Positions 45,212 to 54,528 are shown, numbered from the stretch's first letter. The stretch is 64,000 nucleotides of DNA from an uncultured Rhodospirillaceae bacterium (GCA_913020445.1 CAJWAR010000011.1:28195-92194); one strand, 5' to 3'. Notes: generated from the sequence alone by a model not told the origin. Made by a program: numbers and translations.

Positions 45212-46233
45212 AAGTTCTACAAGTTATGGCCGGCGCTGAATATGGTGGCGCGGAGGAATTTTTTACCCGGCTAACCATTGCGCTCCATAAATCCAGCATT
45301 GAACAGCGTGTGGTGATCCGCCGCAACGAAGCGCGGGCCAGGCGATTTGTCGAAGGCGGCGTAGAGCCTTATCAATTGAAATTTGGCGGTAAGCTGGATT
45401 TTTCAACATCGTGGACCTTGAAGAGACAGATAAATGAATTCAAACCGGATATTGTTTTAAGCTGGATGAACCGCGCCACCGGGATGTGTCCGGCCAATGG
45501 TGACTTTGTCCATATCGGCAGGCTAGGGGGATATTATAATCTCAAATATTACCGCAATTGTGATCACCTGATCGCCAATACAGAAGATATCGCTGAGTAT
45601 TTGGTCAACAATGGCTGGGCCGAGGAAAAAGTTCACTATCTGCCGAATTTTGTCGGCGCCCAACGGGCCGTACCCGTTGACCGGCAAACTTTTTTTACCC
45701 CCCATAACGCGACGCTTATTTTGGCCATGGGCCGCTTGCACGAAAACAAAGCTTTTGATTTGTTGCTGCGAGCTGTTGCCCGGGTGCCGAACGCGTATCT
45801 GTGGCTTGCCGGTGAAGGTCCGTTGCGCAAAGAATTGGAAAATCAGGCGGAGGTTCTGGGTATCAAACCTCGCACGCGTTTCTTGGGATGGCGCGATGAT
45901 CCGGAAGCTTTATTTGCTGCTGCCGATATTTTTGTTTGTCCGTCCCGCCACGAACCCTTGGGTAATGTTGTGATTGAAGCCTGGGCCCAAGGCGTGCCGG
46001 TTGTTGCTGCTGATAGTATGGGACCCGGCACTCTAATTCGCCACGGTGAAAATGGCGTGTTGTTTCCCATTGATGATGAAAAGATGTTGGCGGCATCGAT
46101 AAAACATTTGATCGCAGAGCCGGATCGGGCCGAATATTTGGCTGGTCAGGCGAGTGTTGATTATGAAGCCAATTTCACCGAGAGCATCATTGTAGAGAAG
46201 TATCTCGCGTTCTTTGAACGGATGATCTCCTAA
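45208..46233 (+). CDS. Glycosyltransferase family 4
   Basis: A 341-aa GT4 retaining glycosyltransferase. It starts MKVLQVMAGAEYGGAEEFF; the donor domain has the classical SRHEPLGNVVIEAWAQGVPV E-x7-E motif after FLGWRDDPEALFAAADIFV. It acts on the same glycan as its neighbours by inference. An ATGA 4-nt overlap joins it to the preceding gene, and it overlaps asnB by 1 nt. Confidence 0.9.
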   Translation: MKVLQVMAGAEYGGAEEFFTRLTIALHKSSIEQRVVIRRNEARARRFVEGGVEPYQLKFGGKLDFSTSWTLKRQINEFKPDIVLSWMNRATGMCPANGDFVHIGRLGGYYNLKYYRNCDHLIANTEDIAEYLVNNGWAEEKVHYLPNFVGAQRAVPVDRQTFFTPHNATLILAMGRLHENKAFDLLLRAVARVPNAYLWLAGEGPLRKELENQAEVLGIKPRTRFLGWRDDPEALFAAADIFVCPSRHEPLGNVVIEAWAQGVPVVAADSMGPGTLIRHGENGVLFPIDDEKMLAASIKHLIAEPDRAEYLAGQASVDYEANFTESIIVEKYLAFFERMIS

Positions 46234-48002
46234 TGTGTGGTCTCGCCGGCATCTTGCTCCATGACGGAAAGCCGGATGACACGGCGATCAATGCTCTTGC
46301 GGCGGCTTTGGCGCATCGGGGCCCGGATGGCAGTGGCGAATTTGCCTCTCAGGATATGGAAGTTATTCACACGCGGCTTTCCATTATTGATTTGGAGACC
46401 GGTGATCAGCCGATCCATGATAAGCGCGGTACCGTCATCGTCGCTAATGGCGAGATTTATAATTACCTTGAGCTGCGGCAATCACTCGGTGAGCAAAACT
46501 TTCAGACCAAATCGGATTGTGAACCGCCATTGCTGCTTTATGAACTCAATGGCACGGCTTTTAGCCAAGCCCTGCGCGGTATGTACGGTATCGCCATTGC
46601 TGACCCAGACAACCATCGCATTCAACTGGCGCGTGATCCCTTTGGCATAAAGCCGCTCTATTATACGGAATTTGACGGCGGTATTGCCTTTGCCTCTGAG
46701 GCCGGCGCCTTGCTGGATGCCGGACTGGCAAAGCGCGCATTGAATACCGATAAACGCCAGGAATTACTGCAATTGCAGTTTACCACCGGCGAGAAAACGA
46801 TCTTTCAAGATATTAAACGAGTAGAGCCCGGCCAGACGTTGACACTTGATGGCAGACAGGTGACCCATTCCTTGCATCACCGGGCTTTGCCCAAAGGCGG
46901 GCCGGAAAATTGGAGTGAAGGCGAAGCCTTGGCAAAGTTGGATGAAGCCTTGATGGATAGTGTCATGATTCACCAGCGATCAGACGTGCCTTACGGTATG
47001 TTTTTGTCGGGCGGCGTCGATTCCTCTGTCGTGCTCGCTTGTATGCGGGATTTGAACGAGCAGCCGGTTGAAGCATTTACCGCCGGATTTTCCGGCACCT
47101 CGGTTGCCGATGAACGTGAGCATGCCAAAACTGTCGCCGCTGCCGCAGGTGCTAATTTTCATGAGGTTGAGTTTTCTGAAAACGATTTTTGGTCACTATT
47201 ACCGAAGATTGCTGCCGCGATGGACGACCCGGCAGCAGATTACGCCATATTGCCGACTTATAAGCTTGGGCAGTTGGTCAAGGATGCTGGCCTCAAAGTC
47301 GTGCTTAGCGGCGAAGGCGGGGATGAGCTGTTTGCCGGCTATGGCCGCTACCGCAAACAAATGCGCCCGTGGTACCTGGGTGGCCGCAATATGCGGGCGA
47401 AAGGTGTTTTCCACGACCTTAATTTATTGCGAGATCGAGGTATCGCCTGGCGTGATAACTTTGACATAATATGGGCCCGCGAAAGTAATTCAAAACGCAC
47501 CAAACTCCAGATTGCCCAAGCTGTCGATTGTGCCGATTGGCTGCCCCATGATCTGTTGATCAAGCTGGATCGTTGTCTGATGGCGCATGGCGTCGAGGGA
47601 CGGACACCGCTGCTTGATAAGAAAGTCGCCGATGTCGCGATGCGCTTGCCGGATAATCTCAAAGTCCGGGGGCGGGTTGGCAAATATCTGTTGCGGGTGT
47701 GGCTTGATCAAAAACTGCCCGAGGCCCGGCCGTTCGATAAAAAGAAAGGCTTCACCGTGCCGGTTGCGGAATGGATCGGCCGGCGTGGCAGTGATCTCGG
47801 TAAACTCGTGGCGGTGCAAGATTCCATCAACGAAATCTGTGATCCGACGGGTGTCGAAAAGCTGTTTGCTTCACTCGAAGGATCACACGCTAAAAGAAGC
47901 GGGCAGGCGGCTTGGGTATTGCTGTTCTATGCGCTTTGGCACCGCCGCCACATTGGAGGCGTTGTGCCGGAAGGTGATGTCTTTGAGGTGTTGTCTGCTT
48001 AA
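46233..48002 (+). CDS. asnB: Asparagine synthase (glutamine-hydrolysing)-like amidotransferase
   Basis: A 589-aa AsnB-type enzyme. The N-terminal Ntn glutaminase domain has nucleophile Cys2 (MCGLAGIL) and the RGPDGSG and LSIIDLETGDQP blocks; the C-terminal synthetase has the ATP P-loop FLSGGVDSSVVLA. It may make asparagine, but AsnB homologues embedded in glycan operons usually amidate a sugar carboxyl group. As the last gene of a strictly overlapping glycosyltransferase operon, that second role is favoured. Length is normal for the family. Confidence 0.88.
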   Translation: MCGLAGILLHDGKPDDTAINALAAALAHRGPDGSGEFASQDMEVIHTRLSIIDLETGDQPIHDKRGTVIVANGEIYNYLELRQSLGEQNFQTKSDCEPPLLLYELNGTAFSQALRGMYGIAIADPDNHRIQLARDPFGIKPLYYTEFDGGIAFASEAGALLDAGLAKRALNTDKRQELLQLQFTTGEKTIFQDIKRVEPGQTLTLDGRQVTHSLHHRALPKGGPENWSEGEALAKLDEALMDSVMIHQRSDVPYGMFLSGGVDSSVVLACMRDLNEQPVEAFTAGFSGTSVADEREHAKTVAAAAGANFHEVEFSENDFWSLLPKIAAAMDDPAADYAILPTYKLGQLVKDAGLKVVLSGEGGDELFAGYGRYRKQMRPWYLGGRNMRAKGVFHDLNLLRDRGIAWRDNFDIIWARESNSKRTKLQIAQAVDCADWLPHDLLIKLDRCLMAHGVEGRTPLLDKKVADVAMRLPDNLKVRGRVGKYLLRVWLDQKLPEARPFDKKKGFTVPVAEWIGRRGSDLGKLVAVQDSINEICDPTGVEKLFASLEGSHAKRSGQAAWVLLFYALWHRRHIGGVVPEGDVFEVLSA

Positions 48003-48052
48003 TACCGCGCCGGGCCGGGATCGAGGCCTAAAGCAACACGTGAATTCTAATT

Positions 48053-48081
48053 TTGCGCCGTCTGGAAGTTCCCGCTATAAC
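48053..48081 (+). promoter_or_regulatory. Candidate promoter for the DUF4149-selenoprotein unit
   Basis: TTGCGC (48053-48058), exactly 17 nt, then TATAAC (48076-48081; five of six consensus), 34 nt upstream of the ATG at 48116. The -35 is weak, but the spacing and -10 are good. Confidence 0.4.
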
Positions 48082-48115
48082 ATTGCAACAATAAATAATA
48101 GAGAACAGGGGCATC

Positions 48116-48532
48116 ATGTTTGAGTGGATCAACCTTCATGTGTTGGCATTAATTGGCGTTGCGCTGCAGTTCGGCGGCATGGCGTATTTTGCCTTTATGT
48201 TTACGCCAATGGTGTTCAAATTTGTTGACCGGGAAGACGCCTCACTTTTCTTGCGCCAGGTCTTTCCGGTTTATTATCGAGCCAACGCGATTATCGCCAT
48301 CATTCCGGCATTGCTGCTAATTCCCGGGCAATCTTATGAAATTGAAGTCGGCACCATGCTGGCTGTCGCGGCAGCCTTCTTGTTTGCCGCCCGCGTGATT
48401 GTACCGATGGCGAATAAGGCGCGCGAAGAGAACAACGACGCCAGGTTCAAGACCGTCCACCGGGTCAGCGTGCTCATTCACATGATCCAGTTTATTGCAG
48501 TTCTGGTGATTTTGATTAGACTGGCGCAATAA
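48116..48532 (+). CDS. DUF4149-like integral membrane protein
   Basis: A 138-aa membrane protein with about four hydrophobic segments (residues 10-35, 58-75, 78-95, 115-137). The FGGMAYFAFMFTPMVFKF opening and VFPVYYRANA loop match DUF4149 membrane proteins of unknown function. The selenoprotein gene starts 45 nt after its stop, so the two are probably co-transcribed. Confidence 0.75.
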   Translation: MFEWINLHVLALIGVALQFGGMAYFAFMFTPMVFKFVDREDASLFLRQVFPVYYRANAIIAIIPALLLIPGQSYEIEVGTMLAVAAAFLFAARVIVPMANKAREENNDARFKTVHRVSVLIHMIQFIAVLVILIRLAQ

Positions 48533-48577
48533 TTTAGTTCAGTGAAATTCATATCGATACAAAGGAAAAATTTGAAC

Positions 48578-49225
48578 ATGCCAGACGCCCCAATGTCACC
48601 GGAAGAACGCAAGAAATCCTGGCTGGAGATTTCCGTAATTTCTGAAGATCAATTTGATGCAATGCGCGCCCATCAGGCAGCACGACAGGAAAAAGTACCG
48701 CAGCCGGGAGATGACGCACCGGATTTCGAAATTGATGTCTTGGATCGTGACCGTAAACGTACGGGTAAAACTGTGCAGTTGTCAGCGCTCCGTGGAAAAC
48801 CGGTCGCGCTGATGTTCGGGTCCTATACCTGACCACCTTTTCGTCGCCAGGCCGTGCGCCTGAACGAATTATATAATGCCTACAAAGATCAAGTTGAATT
48901 CTTTTGTATTTACACGCGGGAAGCTCATCCATCCGATGGTTGGCAGGTCCATGAGAATCTTGAAGAGGATATCATTGTCATCGATCCGACCACCGATGAG
49001 GCGCGGACAGAAGTCGCTGCCGCCTGTCAGATCGGGCTTGATCTGCAGATGCCGCTGCTGATTGACAGTATCGATAACGATGTTGAAGAAAAATATATCT
49101 CTCAGCCGATGCGGCTGTTTGTTGTCGATGCCGAAGGCAAGATCACCTATACCGGTGATCGGGGCCCAGGAGGCTGGGATGCCGATAGCTGGGAAGCCGC
49201 AATTAAAGCGCTGATTGCGAATTAA
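48578..49225 (+). CDS. Iodothyronine-deiodinase-family selenoprotein (in-frame TGA = Sec85)
   Basis: Reads as one 215-aa protein if TGA 48830-48832 is decoded as selenocysteine: both halves are in one frame and each is coding-like. The TGA lies between MFGSYT and PPFRR, exactly the site of Sec in vertebrate deiodinases (FGSCT-U-P.F). Thirty residues later comes IYTREAHPSDGW, a hallmark deiodinase block with conserved Glu115 and His117. The fold is thioredoxin-like, opened by PGDDAPDFEIDV. Unlike animal enzymes it has no membrane anchor or signal peptide. A SECIS-like hairpin follows the TGA. The start ATG 48578 has AAAGGA upstream; GTG 48542 would add 12 residues. Thyroid hormone is unlikely as substrate; dehalogenation or peroxide reduction are possible. 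Confidence 0.85.
48830..48868 (+). promoter_or_regulatory. Sec TGA codon and candidate bacterial SECIS hairpin
   Basis: Starting at the TGA: inner stem CAGGC (48848-48852) with GCCTG (48858-48862) around apical loop CGTGC, and outer stem TTCGT (48840-48844) with ACGAA (48864-48868). The apical loop starts 20 nt after the TGA, within the spacing known for SelB-recognised bacterial SECIS elements. The stem is within the coding sequence, as expected in bacteria. Confidence 0.65.
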
Positions 49226-49228
49226 GCC

Positions 49229-50350
49229 TTAATTCCAGATTGTTTTTGCCGCCTCAACGACAAGCCGTAGCTTGTCGGCTTGTTCGTCGGCGCTGATTTT
49301 ATTTGGCCCGGTCGTGCTGCTCGAAAAGCCACATTGTGGCGACAGGCAAAGCTGATCCGGCGAAATATAGTCCGCCGCTTCATCAACCCGGATTTTCAAT
49401 TGATCGACTTCTTCCAAGGCGCCCTTTTTTGAGGAAACCAGCCCAAGTACAATTTTCTTGTTCTTAGGCACAAAACGTAGCGGCTCAAAACCGCCGGAGC
49501 GTTCGTCATCATATTCCAGGAAGAAACCATCAACTTCGGTTTGATTGAACATAATGTCAGCCACCGGCTCATAACCGCCGCCGGCAAAGCCCGCACTGAA
49601 CGCATTACCCCGGCAAAGATGAATACAGATTACCATATCATCGGGCCGGCCGTTGACCGCATCGCTAATCAACTTGGCGTAAGTGGCCGGCAGTTCATCC
49701 GGGTCCTCGCCGAGTTGACGCACGCCTTCGCGCATATTTTCATCGCAGAGATAGGCGAGATTGGTATCGTCAAACTGCAGATAGCGGCAACCGGCCTCGG
49801 CGAGTGCCAGCACTTCTTCACGGTAAATGCGCGCGAGATCATTATAGAAATCAGTCATCTCGGGATAGGCGGTTTCGCTGATGGCGGCGCGGCCGCCTCT
49901 GAAATGCAGCATGGTTGGTGAAGGCAGGCAGATTTTGGCGGTTTCGTTAACCACCGATTTTAAGAAGCTGAAATTAGCAACTTCAATTCCCTCAGCTGGC
50001 CGGACCAAGCGCTCGCTGACGACAGCGCGGAAGGGCGGCAGCTGCCATTCGGTTTTGGTATCAGCAATATCACCCGAATGGTAGTCGGGATTTTTCTCAA
50101 AATTCACGCCTTCAATTTTATTGACGAAGTCATGGGTAAAGCTGGCGCGGCGGAATTCACCATCGGTTATGGATGACAGGCCGATGCTTTCTTGCATGGC
50201 GACGGCTTTACGAATGCAGTCATCCTCTATGGCACGCAAGCCAGCATCACTAATTTCATTTTTGGCGTGTTGATCACGTGCGGCTAACAGTTCTGCGGGG
50301 CGCAATAAGCTGCCAACATGATCGGCACGAAAAGGAGCATTGTCGGTCAT
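49229..50350 (-). CDS. MetE C-terminal-like (cobalamin-independent methionine synthase II) protein
   Basis: A 373-aa single-barrel protein of the MetE C-terminal family, without the N-terminal MetE half. Zinc-type ligands appear in ICIHLCRGN (His and Cys) and SPQCGFSS (Cys). It starts MTDNAPFRADHVGSLLRP, typical of stand-alone family members that transfer methyl groups from simple donors or act as epoxyalkane:CoM-transferase-like enzymes. It is the distal gene of the TRAP cluster, 26 nt after the large permease, so a role in metabolising the imported compound is plausible. Its 3' end is 3 nt from the selenoprotein stop. Confidence 0.85.
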   Translation of the reverse strand: MTDNAPFRADHVGSLLRPAELLAARDQHAKNEISDAGLRAIEDDCIRKAVAMQESIGLSSITDGEFRRASFTHDFVNKIEGVNFEKNPDYHSGDIADTKTEWQLPPFRAVVSERLVRPAEGIEVANFSFLKSVVNETAKICLPSPTMLHFRGGRAAISETAYPEMTDFYNDLARIYREEVLALAEAGCRYLQFDDTNLAYLCDENMREGVRQLGEDPDELPATYAKLISDAVNGRPDDMVICIHLCRGNAFSAGFAGGGYEPVADIMFNQTEVDGFFLEYDDERSGGFEPLRFVPKNKKIVLGLVSSKKGALEEVDQLKIRVDEAADYISPDQLCLSPQCGFSSSTTGPNKISADEQADKLRLVVEAAKTIWN

Positions 50351-50376
50351 TGCAATGGGGCCTTAATTTGAGAGCT

Positions 50377-51822
50377 TTACTGCACCATTTTCGGCAGCCA
50401 AATTGCAACCTCGGGAACAGCAATTAGCAATGCCAACACGGCAACTTCGATAGCGATAAAGGGCAGGGCAGACTTTACGACCTCAATGATCGAAACATCG
50501 AATGGTGCGATGCCCTTCATAACATAAAGCAGCAGTCCAAACGGTGGCGTAAGTAAGCTGATCTCCATGGTGATAAGCATCAGCACCATCAGCCAGATGA
50601 CATCAATGTTGAACATCACCTGGAAGGATTGGCTGCCCATCAGGAAGAACGGCAAGGTCAAAAGAAGCATACTGACCTGATCCATAAAAGCGCCAAGAAA
50701 TAGCAAGACGATCATCATGATAATGACGATCTGCAATTGCGAGAGCTGCATTGCCGCCACCGCGTTCAGCAAGCCATCGGTAGCGCCGGAATTCGAAAGC
50801 GCCTGACTGAAAACCAGCGAGCCGGCAATAATAAATAATATCATCGTGTTGATCTTCGCGGTTTCAACCAGTGATTTCCAAATGGCGCGCCAGGTAAAGT
50901 CGGCACCTTCAATACCGGTAATTTTGATAAAGTTGGTGAATAATTTGAAAAAATAACAGGCGGCAAGTGCGGCCAAACTGCCCATCGCAGCAGCTTCGGT
51001 GGGCGCTGCAATTTTGAAAAATATACTGCCGACAACGACGATGAAAATAATGAAAAGTGGCAGAATATATACAAAGAATGGCAATATGCGATTAACCGGC
51101 CGGCGATATTTCCCGCTATAGGTGGCAGACATTATTGTTTTACCGCCGACATTGAAGGAAAACGAAATTGATTCTTCAAGGTAGCTTTCATCAGGTGTGT
51201 AAGACGGTGCTAAAGTTGGATCGAGAATGCAGCGGCCAATGACATAGGCGAAAAATAAAACTGCCATTAAGATGCCGGGAATGATGCCGGCAATAAGCAA
51301 TTGAGCAACTGATTGCTCAGCGATACTGGCCAGCAGCACAGCCAATGCCGATGGTGGAATAAGCATGGCGATGCCGCCAACGGCCATGATCGGGCCCATC
51401 GCGATAGACGGTTTATAGCCTCGTTTGATCATGTCAGGGAGCAAAACCGAACCTAGGATGGCCGTGTTGGCGATGGTTGAGCCGGATAACGAGGAAAAGA
51501 CCGTGCCGCCGACAATCGATACAATCGAAAGACGGCCGGGTACTCTTGATATCATCCGGTCAATTGCGCCGATGGCTTTGAATGCGACGCCGGTATGCAG
51601 CAAAATCTCACCCATCAATAGAAACAATGCTATGGGAGCCAGCCCAAAATTAATTGCGTTGTTGAATTCCATCGGCATAAAGACCAGACCGATGTCACCA
51701 TTGATAAAAAGAAACGTACCCAAAACATTAGCAGCAAAAAACGCAAAGGCGACCGGAAGGCCGACAAACATGATCAGGCAGACGGTGCCGAGCATCAGGA
51801 TAAGTGCGAGATACCATTCCAT
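50377..51822 (-). CDS. dctM: TRAP transporter large permease (DctM-type)
   Basis: A 481-aa inner-membrane protein with about 13 hydrophobic segments, the ion-coupled transport subunit of a TRAP system. Blocks such as FVGLPVAFAFFAANVLGT, VGGTVFSSLSGSTIANTA and LGAFMDQVSMLLLTLP are family-typical. It follows the small permease by 2 nt. Confidence 0.92.
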   Translation of the reverse strand: MEWYLALILMLGTVCLIMFVGLPVAFAFFAANVLGTFLFINGDIGLVFMPMEFNNAINFGLAPIALFLLMGEILLHTGVAFKAIGAIDRMISRVPGRLSIVSIVGGTVFSSLSGSTIANTAILGSVLLPDMIKRGYKPSIAMGPIMAVGGIAMLIPPSALAVLLASIAEQSVAQLLIAGIIPGILMAVLFFAYVIGRCILDPTLAPSYTPDESYLEESISFSFNVGGKTIMSATYSGKYRRPVNRILPFFVYILPLFIIFIVVVGSIFFKIAAPTEAAAMGSLAALAACYFFKLFTNFIKITGIEGADFTWRAIWKSLVETAKINTMILFIIAGSLVFSQALSNSGATDGLLNAVAAMQLSQLQIVIIMMIVLLFLGAFMDQVSMLLLTLPFFLMGSQSFQVMFNIDVIWLMVLMLITMEISLLTPPFGLLLYVMKGIAPFDVSIIEVVKSALPFIAIEVAVLALLIAVPEVAIWLPKMVQ

Positions 51823-51824
51823 AA

Positions 51825-52355
51825 CTAAAATCCTGCCTCGGAAGCATGTTCATCACTGCCAATTTTGAGAATACGATTTTTACGCAATCGCAGTAAAAAT
51901 TCTGTCGTTAACATGGCAAAGGAAAAGGCGAAGAAGGAAACAACGATCCAGTTGGCAACACGCAAATCTTTGTCTGGCATTGTTTTGTCAATATACTCAC
52001 TAATGCCTGCACGGATGCCGTAGACGCATAGTAAAATACAAAGTGCCGCGCCAAAGAGATTAATAAAAGTATTGAGTTTGTCCGCGGCACTAGGTGGCAA
52101 ACTTGCCGTCACAATATCGACACGAACATGGGCGCCTTGTTGAAGAACCCATGGCGCTCCGGCAAAAACACCAAAAAAAAGTGCGTATTCAATGGAGCCA
52201 TTTAGCCACCACATACTGCCGATTTGGGCCTTGATAATAAACAGATTGAATGGAATGAAGATTGCAAACAGTCCAATTGAGATGGCCACCAGCGCGGCAA
52301 AAAAATGGGTCAGACGAATGAAGTAAGTTTCAAATTTATCTAAAGGTGAATTCAT
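51825..52355 (-). CDS. dctQ: TRAP transporter small permease (DctQ-type)
   Basis: A 176-aa protein with four hydrophobic helices and the family block GAPWVLQQGAHVRVDIVTASLP. It pairs with the large permease. The next gene starts 2 nt downstream; the binding-protein gene is 99 nt upstream on the same strand. Confidence 0.9.
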   Translation of the reverse strand: MNSPLDKFETYFIRLTHFFAALVAISIGLFAIFIPFNLFIIKAQIGSMWWLNGSIEYALFFGVFAGAPWVLQQGAHVRVDIVTASLPPSAADKLNTFINLFGAALCILLCVYGIRAGISEYIDKTMPDKDLRVANWIVVSFFAFSFAMLTTEFLLRLRKNRILKIGSDEHASEAGF

Positions 52356-52454
52356 TATTGGGCCTAATGAGTCGACAATTTTATTGCCAAAACGAAAGAA
52401 GTGGAAATGCAGTAATTGTTACCACAAATCCACTTCTTTACCGAAGAGGTAGAA

Positions 52455-53438
52455 TTAACGGAAAAGTTTCTCGAGTGCCTTACCATGTTTTGGAGAGCGC
52501 TGGCGCACTTCTTTCCATGCTTCATCATATGCCGCTTTTAACCATTTCTCGCGGTCGGCGCCTTTGAACTCGATAATTTTCATGCCATTTTTCGCGCGGA
52601 CAGCATTACCTTTTTTGATATGCGCTGCCATGGCTGCATTGCCGGGTTCGTTTTTCAGCTCAAATTCTATACCAATTTTGTTCAGCAAATTTTTCTGAGC
52701 TGCGCCAAGAGAATTCCACACTTTCAGATTAACTAAGGTGTGGAGCGTAGACCAGTAAAAACCAGGTTCGACTTGGTATTTGGTCACTTTCATCCATGGC
52801 GGAACAAAGGCGCCGGCTGGCCAGCCAAAACCCTGAACTGTATTGTTTTCCATCAGCGTATAAATTTTAGGCATCGCTGCTGTTTGAACAGTTGCGCCCA
52901 GCGATTTGAAGAACGCAGTGTAAACCGGCGCCACGCGAAGATTTAAACCTTTCAAATCAGGTTTATCGATTTTCTTGCTCAGCCATAAATTGAAGGGGCC
53001 AAAATCACCATGGCGGGCAACAAAGTGGATGTTCTTTGCATGCATCAATTTCTGCAGATAGGCGATACCACCATTTTGACGCAATTCACGATAGGATTTG
53101 TCTGATAAACGAAATGCCGGTGCTTCCGGTAGGACATTACCGAAATAGGCTTCGGTGCAGCCGACGATGTCATAAGCGCCTCGGGACATTTTTTGGGTCA
53201 GCGTGAACGGGCTGCCAATTGCCGGTGCGCCGCCAACGTTTTTAATCTGTAAAACGCCTTTACCACGCGCGTTCACTGCTTTTACCACCGCTTCATAAGG
53301 CCGGGACGGCGGGCTGCCGATGGGGAAGCAGCTGGCACCGCGTAAGGTAACCTCCGCGGAAACGGCAGGTGCCGTTGATACGCTAAAGACGGCAAGTGAA
53401 GCCGCCGCAGTAGCGAGAATTGTCGATGTTAATTTCAT
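52455..53438 (-). CDS. dctP: TRAP transporter substrate-binding protein (DctP-type)
   Basis: A 327-aa periplasmic solute receptor with a signal peptide (cleavage near VSA-EV). The start at 53438 is set by GGGAGA upstream; the open frame extends 54 nt further but lacks a signal there. The DctP family usually binds a carboxylate via a conserved Arg; the ligand is unknown. Adjacent opine-type and hydroxyacyl-CoA dehydrogenases suggest an amino-acid-derived or hydroxy acid. Confidence 0.9.
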   Translation of the reverse strand: MKLTSTILATAAASLAVFSVSTAPAVSAEVTLRGASCFPIGSPPSRPYEAVVKAVNARGKGVLQIKNVGGAPAIGSPFTLTQKMSRGAYDIVGCTEAYFGNVLPEAPAFRLSDKSYRELRQNGGIAYLQKLMHAKNIHFVARHGDFGPFNLWLSKKIDKPDLKGLNLRVAPVYTAFFKSLGATVQTAAMPKIYTLMENNTVQGFGWPAGAFVPPWMKVTKYQVEPGFYWSTLHTLVNLKVWNSLGAAQKNLLNKIGIEFELKNEPGNAAMAAHIKKGNAVRAKNGMKIIEFKGADREKWLKAAYDEAWKEVRQRSPKHGKALEKLFR

Positions 53439-53550
53439 AGTAAGTCTCCCAGTTAGTAAGTATTTAGAGTTGGTGATCCTGTTAATATTCATATTAGTTC
53501 CTTATTACGTAACTTATCGCACACTTTTTGGTTCGTACACCATACATTTA

Positions 53551-54528
53551 TTACCCTGCTTTGGGCATAAGGTCGAGATGTTTAAGCAGGGCGATAAAAG
53601 TCGATAATTTTTCCCGTTTATAGGCTTCCACATCCATATTCTCGAAGTCATAAAAGCCTTTGCCATGGTTCATACCCAAATGTCCATCGGCTATTTTTTG
53701 GGCGACGATATCAGGCGCTCGAAAGCGTTCGCCGAGCTCCTTGGATAAATACTGGTTGGCATAATGAAGAATGTCGACGCCACCCCAATCGATGAATTCA
53801 ACTGGACCCATGGTCGCATAGCGTACGCCAAAACCGGTTGTCACGGCGCGGTCGATATCTTCGGCAGTCGCAATACCTTCATCGATCATGCGGACGGCTT
53901 CGCTCATGATCAACGACTGAAAGCGCGGCACAATGTAGCCGGGCGATGCTTTGCACAGCACTGGTGTTTTACCGATGGATTCAAGCAGTTCGGTAAAGGC
54001 TTTAAGTTTATTTTTGTCGGTTTGATCGCTCGGACTAACCTCGACCAATGGAATGAGATAGGCCGGATTGAGAAAATGGGCGTTTAAGAAGTTTTCCGGA
54101 CGGTTGCTGAAAGCCGCCAAGGTATCAACCAGCATCGTCGACGTCGTTGATGCGATAACCGCGGTGTCGGGTGCCAGCGCGCTGGCGCGGCTAATGGCGT
54201 CTTCTTTTAGCTCGAGAACTTCCGGTACGCCTTCGAAAATGTAATCGGCCTTGCCCAATACTGTTGCTGCTTCAGCGATGTTGGCGCCATGAATACGTTC
54301 CAGGATTGCCGGAATTTTTTCTGCGTCCAAGACATCCAACGAAACCAGAAATTCGAGATTTTCCTTAACTTCAGCTTTACCGGCGGCGAGCAGGGCTTTG
54401 CTGTCGGCTGCATCGCGTTCTTTAAAATCGAGGATGGTTACGTCATGACCAGCATAGGCAAACACCTGGGCAATGCCGCGTCCCATACGCCCGGCACCGA
54501 GGGCCACTATGTTGGGTGATGCGATCAC
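53551..54528 (-). CDS. 3-hydroxyacyl-CoA dehydrogenase family protein
   Basis: A 325-aa NAD-dependent dehydrogenase with a Rossmann motif ALGAGRMGRGIAQVFAYAGH, the catalytic-region block NAHFLNPAYLIPLVEV (His in the NAHFLNP motif) and a helical C-terminal dimerisation domain. It oxidises L-3-hydroxyacyl-CoA or a free hydroxy acid (carnitine or gulonate dehydrogenase-like forms share this layout). It starts at GTG 54528 within the stop of the upstream opine-type dehydrogenase (GTGA overlap). Confidence 0.88.
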   Translation of the reverse strand: MIASPNIVALGAGRMGRGIAQVFAYAGHDVTILDFKERDAADSKALLAAGKAEVKENLEFLVSLDVLDAEKIPAILERIHGANIAEAATVLGKADYIFEGVPEVLELKEDAISRASALAPDTAVIASTTSTMLVDTLAAFSNRPENFLNAHFLNPAYLIPLVEVSPSDQTDKNKLKAFTELLESIGKTPVLCKASPGYIVPRFQSLIMSEAVRMIDEGIATAEDIDRAVTTGFGVRYATMGPVEFIDWGGVDILHYANQYLSKELGERFRAPDIVAQKIADGHLGMNHGKGFYDFENMDVEAYKREKLSTFIALLKHLDLMPKAG

